From Alteriqipengyuania lutimaris (GTDB lineage Bacteria; Pseudomonadota; Alphaproteobacteria; Sphingomonadales; Sphingomonadaceae), in contig NZ_QRBB01000001.1 in assembly GCF_003363135.1 (NCBI RefSeq), forward strand, positions 1,393,501-1,457,500: a DNA stretch of 64,000 nucleotides. The letters are read 5' to 3'. The notes below the pieces were generated by a model. The model did not search any database, was not told where the DNA came from, and saw only the letters and a list, made by a program, of their open reading frames with translations. Both the position numbers and the translations under genes were made by a program. Of the stretch, positions 44,498 through 53,170 are shown one piece after another. How positions within the stretch are numbered: the first letter of the stretch is position 1; each line of letters starts with the position of its first letter.

Positions 44498-45865
44498 ATG
44501 CTTTATTTGCGCGATGCTTGGGCGCAAAGCGCGAGGGTGAACGCACTCCGCGATCCGATTCGACTGATCCCCCTGCTCTTCGCAGGCGCCATCGCGGTCG
44601 GGACCATCCTGCTCAGCCTGCCCTTCGCCACGGTCGAGGGCGTGCGTGCGCCATTCCTCGTCGCGTTCTTCACCTCCACCTCTGCCGTCGCGGTGACCGG
44701 CCTGATCGTGGTCGACACGCCGACATACTGGTCCGGGTTCGGGCAGGGCGTCATCCTGCTGCTGTTCCAGATCGGCGGCTTCGGGATCATGACCAGCGCG
44801 ACCTTGTTCGGCCTGATGGCGGGGCGCGGCTTCGGCCTGCGCGACCGGATGGCGACCCAGATCGAGCGGAGCCGACTGGAAAAGCACGACGCGGTCACCG
44901 CGCTCAGGCTGATCCTCGCCATCACCATCGCGGTCGAGGCGGTGGTCGCGCTAGTGCTGACCGCAAGGCTGTTCGTGCGATATCATGAATCGTTCGGAGA
45001 GGCGCTGTGGCACGGCGTGTTCCATTCGGTCAGCGCGTTCAACAACGCCGGCTTCTCGAGCTATTCGGACAGCGTGATGGGGTTCCAGAACGATCCGCTG
45101 ATCCTGGGGCCGATCATGATCGCGGTCGTGATCACCGCGCTCGGCTTTCCGGTGATCCAGGACGTGCGCACCAACGGGTTCGTCTGGCGCCGATGGTCGC
45201 TCCACACGAAGATCACCGTCGCCGGCACCTTCGCGCTGCTGACCTTCGGCTTCGCCGCCATCCTCGCGATGGAGTGGCACAATCCCGAAACGCTCGGGCC
45301 GATGGGGTGGGGCGCGAAGATCCTCAACGCCGCCTTCCATTCGGTGATGCCGCGCACCGCCGGGTTCAACAGCGTGAATGTCGGTGGCTTTCACGACGAA
45401 ACGCTGATGACCAATTTCTTCCTGATGTTCATCGGCGGTGGCAGCGCGGGCACGGCGGGAGGGATCAAGGTGACGACCTTCTTCGTGCTGTTCGCGATCG
45501 TCCTGACCGAGGTGCTAGGCCGCAAGGATTCAGGGCTGTTCCAGCGCCGCTTCGGGCGCGAGGTGGAGCGGCAGGCGCTGGCAGTCACCGTCCTTTCCGC
45601 CGCGCTGATCTTCGCCTCGACGACCTACATCGCCTCGATCAGTTCGATCCCGCTCGACGATATCCTGTTCGAATGCATTTCCGCCTTCTCCACCGTCGGC
45701 CTGTCGACCGGCATCACCGCCGATCTGCCGCCGAGCGCGCTGCTCGTGCTCGTCATGCTGATGTTCGTCGGCCGGGTGGGAACCATCACCGTGGCAACCG
45801 CGCTTGCGCTGGGCGGGCGCGCCCGGCCCTACCGCTATCCGCAGGAGAACCCCATTGTCGGCTAA
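44498..45865 (+). CDS. trkH: TrkH/KtrB-type potassium channel subunit
   Basis: A 455-residue inner-membrane protein with about ten membrane segments and four P-loop repeats. The selectivity-filter glycines are in AVTGLIV, NNAGFSS, RTAGFNS and TVGLSTG. Length and start resemble KtrB more than the longer enterobacterial TrkH. It forms the K+ pore with the RCK protein encoded next, with which it overlaps by 11 bases. Confidence 0.92.
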   Translation: MLYLRDAWAQSARVNALRDPIRLIPLLFAGAIAVGTILLSLPFATVEGVRAPFLVAFFTSTSAVAVTGLIVVDTPTYWSGFGQGVILLLFQIGGFGIMTSATLFGLMAGRGFGLRDRMATQIERSRLEKHDAVTALRLILAITIAVEAVVALVLTARLFVRYHESFGEALWHGVFHSVSAFNNAGFSSYSDSVMGFQNDPLILGPIMIAVVITALGFPVIQDVRTNGFVWRRWSLHTKITVAGTFALLTFGFAAILAMEWHNPETLGPMGWGAKILNAAFHSVMPRTAGFNSVNVGGFHDETLMTNFFLMFIGGGSAGTAGGIKVTTFFVLFAIVLTEVLGRKDSGLFQRRFGREVERQALAVTVLSAALIFASTTYIASISSIPLDDILFECISAFSTVGLSTGITADLPPSALLVLVMLMFVGRVGTITVATALALGGRARPYRYPQENPIVG

Positions 45866-46514
45866 CAAGCGCAAGCCCATTCTGCTCATCGGCCTCGGCC
45901 GTTTCGGAGGGGCGGTCGCCCGCACGCTGGAGCGCATGGGGCACGAGGTGCTCGCCGTCGATTGCGATGGCGACCTGGTGCAGGAATTCGCGCCCGACCT
46001 GACCAAGGTGGTGCAGGCCGACGCGACCGACGAGGCGGTGCTGGAAAGGCTCGGCGCGCGCGACTTCGATGCCGCGGTGGTCGGCATCGGGACCGATATC
46101 GAAGCCAGCGTGCTGACCGTGCTGGCGCTCGCCGATCTCGGGCTCACCAACATCTGGGCCAAGGCGACCAACGACAAGCACGCGCGCATCCTCGAACGCA
46201 CGGGCGCGACGCATGTGGTCTTCCCCGAACAGCGCATGGGCGAGCGTACGGCGCACCTGATCAACGAGCGGCTTCTGGACTTCATCTCCTTCGGCAACGA
46301 ATTCGCGATCGCGCGGCTGGCGGCGCCCGAGCCGATCGTCGGCCTGCCGCTGATCACGAGCGAATGCCGCAAGAAATACGAGGTGACGGTTGTGGGCGTG
46401 AAGCGCGAGGGCGAGGATTTCATCCACGCCGTGCCCGACACGATCATCTTTCCCGGCGACGAGCTGGTCGTGTCGGGCCGGATCTCGAATATCGAGAAGT
46501 TTTCGGGGATTTAG
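45855..46514 (+). CDS. trkA: TrkA/KtrA-type potassium channel RCK subunit
   Basis: A 219-residue cytoplasmic regulator. TTG 45855 with CAGGAG seven bases upstream starts the protein just before the Rossmann fold (LIGLGRFGGAVARTLERMGHEVLAVD, residues about 11-36); upstream in-frame codons lie inside trkH. One RCK_N domain and one RCK_C domain (ending FPGDELVVSGR) are present. It binds NAD(H) or ATP and gates the pore. Overlap with trkH by 11 bases indicates coupled translation. Confidence 0.92.
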   Translation: MSANKRKPILLIGLGRFGGAVARTLERMGHEVLAVDCDGDLVQEFAPDLTKVVQADATDEAVLERLGARDFDAAVVGIGTDIEASVLTVLALADLGLTNIWAKATNDKHARILERTGATHVVFPEQRMGERTAHLINERLLDFISFGNEFAIARLAAPEPIVGLPLITSECRKKYEVTVVGVKREGEDFIHAVPDTIIFPGDELVVSGRISNIEKFSGI

Positions 46515-46526
46515 CCGGGCAGCGCG

Positions 46527-47072
46527 CTAGTCCTTCCTGAGCCCGGCGAGCGCTTCTGCGAGCGGGCCGCGCGGCGCATCGTCGCTGTCCAGACCGGCCT
46601 CTTCGCGCACCGCGTCCGCATCCGGGCCGACGGCGTAGGGATCGATCGACAGCGCAAGGCTCTGGGCGATCGCCTCGCCCAGGTCGAAGGTTTCGCCCGA
46701 ATAGCCGATTTCGTCGAGATCCTCCTCTTCCAGCTCGATCTCGATCTCCGCGACCTCCGCGCTCTGGTGCGTCGGCTCCATCGTGGCTGCGGGCACGAAG
46801 CGGAAGGCCACGGGCTCGTCGATGGAGACGGGGAAGTCGTCGCCCGATACCGCACATTGCTGCACGATCTGCGCCTGAAGGCGGCCCTCGGCCGCGACCC
46901 GGTCGCCGTCGCGGTCCAGCGTCACCTGCGCTGCCAACCGCTCGATCGCGACGATGGCGAAGCGCCGCGCGAGCGCGGCCCGCTCGGCCTCGTTCGCTTC
47001 GAGCTCGATCGGCCGGCCGGTGATCTGGCGCAGCGAAATGGAGCGGGAGAATTCGGGAGCAGCGTCGCTCAT
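46527..47072 (-). CDS. DUF177/YceD-family protein
   Basis: A 181-residue protein. From ATG 47072 it reads EFSRSISLRQITGRPIEL, then QIVQQCAVSGDDFPVSIDEPVAFRF (the conserved C-x-V-x-G-x-x-x-P motif, about residues 70-95), an acidic stretch (EIEIELEEEDLDEI) and DLGEAIAQSLALSIDPYAVGPDAD near the C-terminus. In many bacteria DUF177 proteins precede rpmF and affect 23S rRNA processing; no rpmF is here. It overlaps the chaperone gene by four bases. Confidence 0.9.
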   Translation of the reverse strand: MSDAAPEFSRSISLRQITGRPIELEANEAERAALARRFAIVAIERLAAQVTLDRDGDRVAAEGRLQAQIVQQCAVSGDDFPVSIDEPVAFRFVPAATMEPTHQSAEVAEIEIELEEEDLDEIGYSGETFDLGEAIAQSLALSIDPYAVGPDADAVREEAGLDSDDAPRGPLAEALAGLRKD

Positions 47073-47602
47073 GCCGCGACCTCGCCGTCCTGCAGCGTTT
47101 CGAACGACGTCGCCTTCAGCCGCGCATGCAATTGGCGCAGCCCCGCGGCGATCCGCGGCGGGCCGTTCTCCTCGTCGGAGAGGTGCATGTTGCGCTGGAC
47201 CACCTCGGCGAGCCCGCTGTCGTCTTCCAGCGCGAGCGCGGTGCGCAGGCTGCCCGCACGCCCGCCCAGCGTCGCCATCATCCGGCCCATCATCTTGCCC
47301 ACGGTGGGATCGCCTATCCCGGCTTCGCGCATCTGGCCTTCCATATCCTCCACGAACAGCTCGGTCAGCCGCGCGGCGGCGGGCACGCCCTGCGCATCGG
47401 GGTCCTGCTCGTCCTCCAGCCGCAGCATGACCAGCGCGGTGAGCATCGAGATCATGTCGAACCGCCCGTCGAGCGTGTCCGCCGCGCCGCGCTGCGCATA
47501 CCAGTGCTCCTCGCGCGCGATGCCGACCAGCCGGTGCCACAGCGGACGCCATGTCTCGCGCGGATCGGGCCGGGTGCCGAGCAGGCGGTGGAGGAAAGAC
47601 AT
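47069..47602 (-). CDS. Ubiquinol-cytochrome c chaperone (CBP3-like)
   Basis: A 177-residue protein of the CBP3/UQCC1 family (PF03981). It has REEHWYAQRGAADTLDGRFDMISMLTALVMLRL near residue 30 and LTELFVEDMEGQMREAGIGDPTVGKMM near 78, both typical. The mitochondrial members assist assembly of cytochrome b. The gene is translationally coupled to the DUF177 gene, an arrangement common in alphaproteobacteria. Confidence 0.88.
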   Translation of the reverse strand: MSFLHRLLGTRPDPRETWRPLWHRLVGIAREEHWYAQRGAADTLDGRFDMISMLTALVMLRLEDEQDPDAQGVPAAARLTELFVEDMEGQMREAGIGDPTVGKMMGRMMATLGGRAGSLRTALALEDDSGLAEVVQRNMHLSDEENGPPRIAAGLRQLHARLKATSFETLQDGEVAA

Positions 47603-47803
47603 GGGCGTAATCGTCCTTTATTCAGCGGCAATTCAATCGGCGTCGTCACAGCTGCCGGTTACCGGCCAGTAGCACGCCTCGGCGGCGCAGCGTCGCCGGT
47701 GCCATTGCGCGGGGGCGGGCGAGGCCGTAAGGCTCCCGCCACGATATAGAATGCGCGGCCTTCCACGAAAGGGCGCGCGGCGAATTAGAAGGCTAGAGAA
47801 TTT

Positions 47804-48277
47804 ATGCGGATCGTGAAGCTTACCGCGCCGGTGGTATTGCTGGGGCTGGCGCTGACGGCGGGCGGGTGCACGTCGATCCGCGAAACGCGCGGCTATTTCA
47901 ACGACGAGCGGCTGATCGGCCTCGTCCAGCCCGGCATCGACAACCAGCAGTCGGTGCAGGCGACGCTCGGCCGCCCGACCTTCACCAGCCAGTTCGGGCC
48001 GGAGACGTGGTATTACGTCTCCAGCACGACCGGGCGCAAACCCTTCGTGCGACCGCGGATCGAGGACCACTCGGTCCTCGCCGTGCGCTTCGACGGGACC
48101 GGCAGCGTCGTCGCGGCGGATCGTTCGGGCATGGACGAGGTCGTGTATCTGCGTCCCGACGGCGACGCGACCCCGACGCTGGGCCGCGAGCGTGGCTTCC
48201 TCGAAGACCTGTTCGGCAATATCGGCACGGTCGGCGCGCCGGGCGCGGGCCCTGGCGGCGGCGGCCCGGGTCGCTGA
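47804..48277 (+). CDS. bamE: BamE/SmpA-family outer-membrane assembly lipoprotein
   Basis: A 157-residue lipoprotein with lipobox TAGGC (Cys about residue 22). The SmpA/OmlA core is [36 protein letters not shown], with the usual helix-then-strand pattern, and a C-terminal Gly/Pro-rich tail. It is a component of the BAM complex that inserts beta-barrel proteins. The intergenic space upstream (about 200 bases) is shared with the divergent chaperone gene. hslV begins 40 bases after its stop. Confidence 0.9.
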   Translation: MRIVKLTAPVVLLGLALTAGGCTSIRETRGYFNDERLIGLVQPGIDNQQSVQATLGRPTFTSQFGPETWYYVSSTTGRKPFVRPRIEDHSVLAVRFDGTGSVVAADRSGMDEVVYLRPDGDATPTLGRERGFLEDLFGNIGTVGAPGAGPGGGGPGR

Positions 48278-48317
48278 TCCGCTTGATAGCCGCAACGCTC
48301 TACCCATATCGCGCCGC

Positions 48318-48875
48318 ATGAACGATTCAGCGGCGAGCCACGGCCTGCAACAATGGCACGGCACCACCATCATCGGCGTGAAGCGCGGCGACACCACCGT
48401 GCTCGCGGGCGACGGGCAGGTTTCCATGGGCAACACGGTGATGAAGCCCAACGCGAAGAAAGTCCGCCGCATCGGTGAGGGCAAGGTTGTCGCCGGGTTC
48501 GCCGGCGCGACCGCAGATGCCTTTACCTTGTTCGAGCGGCTCGAGCGCAAGCTGGACCAGTATTCGGGCCAGCTGATGCGCGCGGCGGTGGAGCTCGCCA
48601 AGGACTGGCGGACCGACAAGTACCTGCGCAATCTCGAAGCGCTGATGATCGTCGCCGACAAGGACACGCTGCTGGTGCTGACCGGCAATGGCGACGTGCT
48701 GGAGCCCGAAGGCGGGATCGCGGCGATCGGATCGGGCGGCAACTACGCGCTGGCCGCCGCCCGCGCGCTGTCCGACTACGAGACCGACCCCGAAAAGATC
48801 GCACGGCGCGCGATGCAGGTGGCGGCAGAAGTCTGCGTCTTCACCAACGACCAGGTGACGGTGGAAACGGTCTGA
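48318..48875 (+). CDS. hslV: ATP-dependent protease subunit HslV
   Basis: A 185-residue N-terminal-nucleophile peptidase. The catalytic Thr becomes residue 1 after cleavage at HG|TT (Thr16 of the precursor); [13 protein letters not shown] and [23 protein letters not shown] are the family blocks. ATG 48318 is the start giving the usual short propeptide. It forms the proteolytic core with HslU. hslU lies 1.3 kb downstream, separated by a flavoprotein gene and a repeat pair. Confidence 0.96.
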   Translation: MNDSAASHGLQQWHGTTIIGVKRGDTTVLAGDGQVSMGNTVMKPNAKKVRRIGEGKVVAGFAGATADAFTLFERLERKLDQYSGQLMRAAVELAKDWRTDKYLRNLEALMIVADKDTLLVLTGNGDVLEPEGGIAAIGSGGNYALAAARALSDYETDPEKIARRAMQVAAEVCVFTNDQVTVETV

Positions 48876-48887
48876 ACATTCCCTGTT

Positions 48888-49001
48888 CCGCTCACCCGGA
48901 GCTTGTCGAAGGGTCGTCCTTTCTTCTAGCCTGATACTGGAAGGAAAAGCGGTTCTTCGATACCCGCCTTCGCGGGCACAGGCAGGCTCAGGACGAGCGG
49001 G
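48888..49001. repeat. Inverted pair of sphingomonad-type intergenic repeats
   Basis: Left element (48888-48920, CCGCTCACCCGGAGCTTGTC continuing GAAGGGTCGTCC) and right element in inverted orientation (48950-49001, read on the minus strand as CCGCTCGTCCTGAGCCTG followed by an insert, then TCGAAGAACCG). They resemble the abundant sphingomonad repeat with CCTGAGC-TTGTCGAAGG, from memory. The right copy carries a GCCCGCGAAGGCGGGT hairpin of its own. They lie between hslV and the flavoprotein gene. Confidence 0.6.
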
Positions 49002-49008
49002 GTTCGGT

Positions 49009-50148
49009 ATGCAGTCCTCCGACTTTGAGAAATGGGCGGACACGCTCGATCGTCGCCGGCTGCTGGCCGCCGGCGGCGCTACCGGCCTCTCGCTCGCACT
49101 GGGTGGCTGCGCGAGTGTGCCACCCTCCATGCCGGGCGCAGCTGCACCCCTGTGCCTGCCGCGTGTGAAGGTCAGCCCGAACCGTGTGATCCGCACCGTT
49201 GCAGGCCTGCGGCCCTATCGCCGGACCGGCTTCGTGGTGCGCGAACAGCGCCTCGGCGCGACGCGGGTGATCCACAATTACGGCCATGGCGGCGGGGGCA
49301 TCACGCTGAGCTGGGGCAGCTCGCGGCTCGCGGTCGATCTCGGCCTGCCCGGCCATTCGGGACCCGTCGCGGTGATCGGCGCGGGCGCGCTGGGCCTCAC
49401 GACCGCGAAGCTGCTGCAGGAGGCGGGCCTTGCCGTGCGCATCTATGCCGAAAGCCTGCCGCCGCACACCACCTCCAACGTGGCGGGCGGGCAGATCAAT
49501 CCCACCAGCGTGTTCAGCCGGTCGGCGGTGGACGACGGCTTCATGCGGCAGTTCGAGGCGGCGATGGACTACAGCTTCCGCCGCTTCCAGATATCGGTCG
49601 GCGAGGACACCGGGGTGCGCTGGCACACGACCTATGACGCGTTCCGCGAGCGGCCCTTGAGCGATCTCGAACGCCGTATCATGCCCGATGCGCGCGTGCT
49701 GGGCGAGGGCGAGCATCCCTTTCCCGTCCCCATGGTCCGCGAATGGCGCACGATGTATGTCGAGACGGGCCGCTGGCTCGCGCACCTGCTGCGCGACATC
49801 CGTATCGCGGGCGGCACGATCGAGCGGCGCGGTTTCGGCTCGCCCGCCGAGATCGCGGCGCTGCCCGAGACGCTCGTCTTCAATTGCACCGGGCTGGGCG
49901 CGCGCGATCTGTTCGGCGATACCGGCATGGTGCCGATCCGGGGCCAGCTCGCGATCCTGCTGCCGCAACCCGAGATTCGCCATGCCTATACCGGCCCCGC
50001 CGGATACATGTTTCCGCGGCCCGACGGCATCCTGCTGGGCGGGACGTACGAGCGCGGCGCGTGGGACCCTACGCCGCAGCCCGACGATATCGCCGTCATC
50101 ATCGCCGCCCATGCTGAGTTCAATCGCGAGATGACCTGTACGGCGTAG
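49009..50148 (+). CDS. Exported D-amino-acid-oxidase-like flavoprotein with circularly permuted motif order
   Basis: A 379-residue protein with a Tat/lipoprotein signal (DRRRLL, lipobox LGGC at Cys34). In ordinary D-amino-acid oxidases the GxGxxG FAD motif is at the N-terminus and the segment GxRPxRxxxR...HNYGHGGxGxTLxWG is at the C-terminus. Here that C-terminal segment comes first (GLRPYRR, 66-72; HNYGHGGGGITLSWG, 89-103), then the FAD motif GAGALG (124-129), HTTSNVAGG (153-161), NCTGLGARDLF (about 295), RGQLAILLPQPE and GGTYERGAW (344-352). The substrate-carboxylate Arg corresponds to Arg68. Oxidation of D-amino acids or related amines in the periplasm is the likely role. It lies between hslV and hslU. 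Confidence 0.85.
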   Translation: MQSSDFEKWADTLDRRRLLAAGGATGLSLALGGCASVPPSMPGAAAPLCLPRVKVSPNRVIRTVAGLRPYRRTGFVVREQRLGATRVIHNYGHGGGGITLSWGSSRLAVDLGLPGHSGPVAVIGAGALGLTTAKLLQEAGLAVRIYAESLPPHTTSNVAGGQINPTSVFSRSAVDDGFMRQFEAAMDYSFRRFQISVGEDTGVRWHTTYDAFRERPLSDLERRIMPDARVLGEGEHPFPVPMVREWRTMYVETGRWLAHLLRDIRIAGGTIERRGFGSPAEIAALPETLVFNCTGLGARDLFGDTGMVPIRGQLAILLPQPEIRHAYTGPAGYMFPRPDGILLGGTYERGAWDPTPQPDDIAVIIAAHAEFNREMTCTA

Positions 50149-50202
50149 CTTTCGTCCCGCCCGCCTTGCGCGCAGGGCTCTCGCGCCCCAAATGCCGCGC
50201 CA

Positions 50203-51519
50203 ATGACCAGTTCAACAACTCCCCAGTCGCTCACCCCCAAAGCGATCGTCGGCGCTCTCGACGAACACATCATCGGCCAGAAGGATGCCAAGCGTGCGGT
50301 CGCCGTGGCGCTGCGTAATCGTTGGCGCAGGCAACGGCTCGGCCCCGATCTGCGCGACGAGGTGACGCCCAAGAACATCCTGATGATCGGGCCGACCGGC
50401 TGCGGGAAGACCGAGATTTCGCGCCGCCTCGCGCGGCTGGCCGAAGCGCCCTTCGTGAAGGTGGAAGCGACCAAGTTCACCGAAGTCGGCTATGTCGGCC
50501 GCGATGTCGAACAGATCGCGCGCGACCTGGTCGAAGAAGCGATCCGGCTGGAGAAGGACCGTCGGCGCGAGGCGGTGCGCGAATCCGCCAGCGAAGCTGC
50601 GATGGAGCGCCTGCTCGATGCGCTGGTAGGCGACAATGCCTCCGAAGCGACGCGGCAGAGCTTCCGCGAGCGGATTACGCAGAACGCGATGAACGACGTC
50701 GAGGTCGAGATCGAGGTGCAGGACCAGCCTGCGACCACGATGGACATCCCCGGCATGGGCGGCAATGTCGGCATGATCGACCTTAGCGACATGTTCGGCA
50801 AGGCGATGGGCAAGAAGCCCACCAGCCGCCGCAAGCTGCGCGTGCCCGAAGCGTGGGACCGCCTCGTCGACGAGGAGGCCGAAAAGCGCATGGACCAGGA
50901 CGATGTCGCCCGCGTTGCGCTGCAGAACGCGGAGACCAACGGCATCGTCTTCCTCGACGAGATCGACAAGATCGCGGTCTCCGACCAGCGCGGCGGCACC
51001 GTCAGCCGCGAAGGCGTGCAGCGCGACCTGCTGCCGCTGATCGAGGGCACCACGGTGGCCACCAAGCACGGCCCGATGAAGACCGACCACGTGCTGTTCA
51101 TTGCGAGCGGAGCGTTTCACGTCTCCAAGCCCAGCGACATGCTGCCCGAATTGCAGGGCCGCCTGCCGATCCGGGTCGAACTGCGCGCGCTGACCGAAGA
51201 GGATTTCGTGCGCATTCTCAGCGAGACCCGCGCCAACCTCGTCCAGCAATACACCGCGCTGATCGGGACCGAGAAGGTGACGCTCGATTTCACGGAAGAG
51301 GCGGTTCACGAGGTCGCGAAAATCGCCGCGCAGGTGAACGAGGCGGTCGAGAATATCGGCGCCCGCCGCCTGCAGACCGTGATGGAGCGGCTGCTCGAAG
51401 ACATCAGTTTCGAAGCCGAGGAGCACGCGGGCGAGACCATCACCATCGACGCCGCCTATGTGCGCGAACGGCTCGACGACCTCGCGCGCGATACGGATCT
51501 CAGCAAGTATATCCTGTGA
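50203..51519 (+). CDS. hslU: ATP-dependent protease ATPase subunit HslU
   Basis: A 438-residue AAA+ unfoldase. The N-domain begins [31 protein letters not shown]; Walker A is GPTGCGKT, Walker B FLDEIDK, the sensor region [12 protein letters not shown], and the I domain lies between about residues 110 and 240. The C-terminus ends DTDLSKYIL, the peptide that docks into HslV. It works with HslV on unfolded proteins. The preceding gene is the permuted flavoprotein, whose stop is 54 bases upstream. Confidence 0.97.
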   Translation: MTSSTTPQSLTPKAIVGALDEHIIGQKDAKRAVAVALRNRWRRQRLGPDLRDEVTPKNILMIGPTGCGKTEISRRLARLAEAPFVKVEATKFTEVGYVGRDVEQIARDLVEEAIRLEKDRRREAVRESASEAAMERLLDALVGDNASEATRQSFRERITQNAMNDVEVEIEVQDQPATTMDIPGMGGNVGMIDLSDMFGKAMGKKPTSRRKLRVPEAWDRLVDEEAEKRMDQDDVARVALQNAETNGIVFLDEIDKIAVSDQRGGTVSREGVQRDLLPLIEGTTVATKHGPMKTDHVLFIASGAFHVSKPSDMLPELQGRLPIRVELRALTEEDFVRILSETRANLVQQYTALIGTEKVTLDFTEEAVHEVAKIAAQVNEAVENIGARRLQTVMERLLEDISFEAEEHAGETITIDAAYVRERLDDLARDTDLSKYIL

Positions 51520-51599
51520 TCCCATGACGTTCGTCGATGGATCGCGCCTTCCGCTGGATGCGGATTGACGTGGGTTTTCGTGCGGATAGCGTCCGGCGG

Positions 51600-53114
51600 A
51601 TGAGCTCGATCACGCGATTCGCCGCCGCCCTCCTGGTTCTCTGCACGCCCGTGGCGCCCGCGCTCGCGCAGGATGGGGGCGATCCGACGACGGATGCGTC
51701 CGCGCAGGAGCCGACCGACTGGGCCGACACGGCGCGGCGCGATGTGCTGGCCGCTTACGACGCCTTCGTGCGCAACCATCCCGGGATCTACGACCTCGCC
51801 AATCCGGGCTTCCCGGCGCAGCTGGCGCAGGCGCGTGCCCGCGGGCTGGAGGCTGCCGCGAAGGCGCAGGACCTGCGGGGCTATTCGCGCGCGCTCGCGG
51901 AGTTTTCCGCCGTGCTGCAGGACGGGCACGCTGGCGTTGGCGTCCCCTCCGGCGCGCAGCCCGATGGCGAGCCGGTCTGGCCCGGTTTCATCGCGGTCTG
52001 GCGCGGCGACGGTCTGTTCGTGCGCACGCAGGACAAGGCCGATCCGCTCTACGGCGCGCGGTTCGTCTCCTGCGAAGGAGAACCGATCGACGCGTTCCTT
52101 CGCGATCGCCTGACGATGCGGTACTTCCGCCCGAACGAGGCGGGGCAGTGGTGGGTGCGCCCCATGCAGCTCTTCTACGCCTCTTCCGGATTGCAGGAGG
52201 AGCAGCCGCGATCCTGCACCTTCGCGCGTTCCGACGGCGCACAAACCGAAGTCACGCTCGACTGGCGGCCGCTGAGCGAGGACGAGGAAAAGTGGCGCAG
52301 CATCGGCTTCTGGGGCGAGCGCGAACCCACCGCGCTGAGCGAGAAGCGCGACGGCATCTACTTCATCGGCCTGCAGGATTTCGACCCCGACGAGGCCGGG
52401 GTGGCCGCTTTCGACGCGCTCTATGCCGATGTGCGGGCCCGGCGCGGCGAGTTGAAGGACGCCCGCGCACTCGTGCTCGACCTGCGCCGCAACGGCGGTG
52501 GCGGTTCGCGGTGGAGCGAGCGGCTGGCCGACATCCTGTGGGGCGAGGGCGCGGTGGAGGCCCGAACGGCCTCGTCGGCCGACGTGCTCTGGCGCACCAG
52601 CCCCGGCAATACCGCCTACATCGCCTCGGCGGAGGCGGATTTCCGCGCCAATGGCGACGACGAAGTGGCCGATTTCATCGCGCGCCTCGCAGAAGGAATG
52701 CGCGCCGCGCACGAGCGGGGCGAGGTGTTCTTCGCCGAAAGCACGCTCGAGGATGAGACCGCCGAAGCGGCGGGTGGAACCCCCGCCTCGCCCGAAACCG
52801 ACTTCGCGACGCCCGTATACGTCATCGTGCCCGGCAATTGCGCGAGCGCGTGCCTCGACGCGCTCGATTACTTCACCCCGTTCGAGAACGTGACGCTCAT
52901 CGGCGCTCCGTCTTCCGCCGATTCAACCTATATGGACGTGCGCAGCGAGGATCTGCCTGCCGGGCCGGGCATCGTGACGATTCCGATCAAGGTCTATGTG
53001 GGCCGCAAGCGTGGCTGGGGCGAGGTCTATCCCGCCGATATCGAGACGACCGATCTCGACTGGTCGACCAGTGCCTTCCTCGATGCGATCGAGGCCGATC
53101 TGGCGGCAAGGTAG
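51600..53114 (+). CDS. Exported S41-like peptidase family protein
   Basis: A 504-residue protein starting at ATG 51600 with a signal peptide (ITRFAAALLVLCTPVAPALAQ). It has a helical N-terminal domain with AVLQDGHAGVGVP, then an S41/C-terminal-processing-peptidase-like core: ALVLDLRRNGGGGSRWSERLADIL (about residue 298) and VYVIVPGNCASACLDALDYF (about 420), where the Ser after the Cys-Ala pair is the likely nucleophile. A PDZ domain is not obvious. It resembles bacterial interphotoreceptor-retinoid-binding-like or tail-specific peptidases. Substrate unknown. Confidence 0.82.
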   Translation: MSSITRFAAALLVLCTPVAPALAQDGGDPTTDASAQEPTDWADTARRDVLAAYDAFVRNHPGIYDLANPGFPAQLAQARARGLEAAAKAQDLRGYSRALAEFSAVLQDGHAGVGVPSGAQPDGEPVWPGFIAVWRGDGLFVRTQDKADPLYGARFVSCEGEPIDAFLRDRLTMRYFRPNEAGQWWVRPMQLFYASSGLQEEQPRSCTFARSDGAQTEVTLDWRPLSEDEEKWRSIGFWGEREPTALSEKRDGIYFIGLQDFDPDEAGVAAFDALYADVRARRGELKDARALVLDLRRNGGGGSRWSERLADILWGEGAVEARTASSADVLWRTSPGNTAYIASAEADFRANGDDEVADFIARLAEGMRAAHERGEVFFAESTLEDETAEAAGGTPASPETDFATPVYVIVPGNCASACLDALDYFTPFENVTLIGAPSSADSTYMDVRSEDLPAGPGIVTIPIKVYVGRKRGWGEVYPADIETTDLDWSTSAFLDAIEADLAAR

Positions 53115-53170
53115 CGGCTCCCGCCATCGCCGCTTGACCGCGCTGCCTCCACCCACGAAGGCGGGCGGGA

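Noticed and set aside
51519..51560. Imperfect hairpin after hslU (GATCC...GGATC) considered as a terminator.
   Set aside because: The stem has a three-base internal mismatch and no T-run; it overlaps the leader of the peptidase gene.
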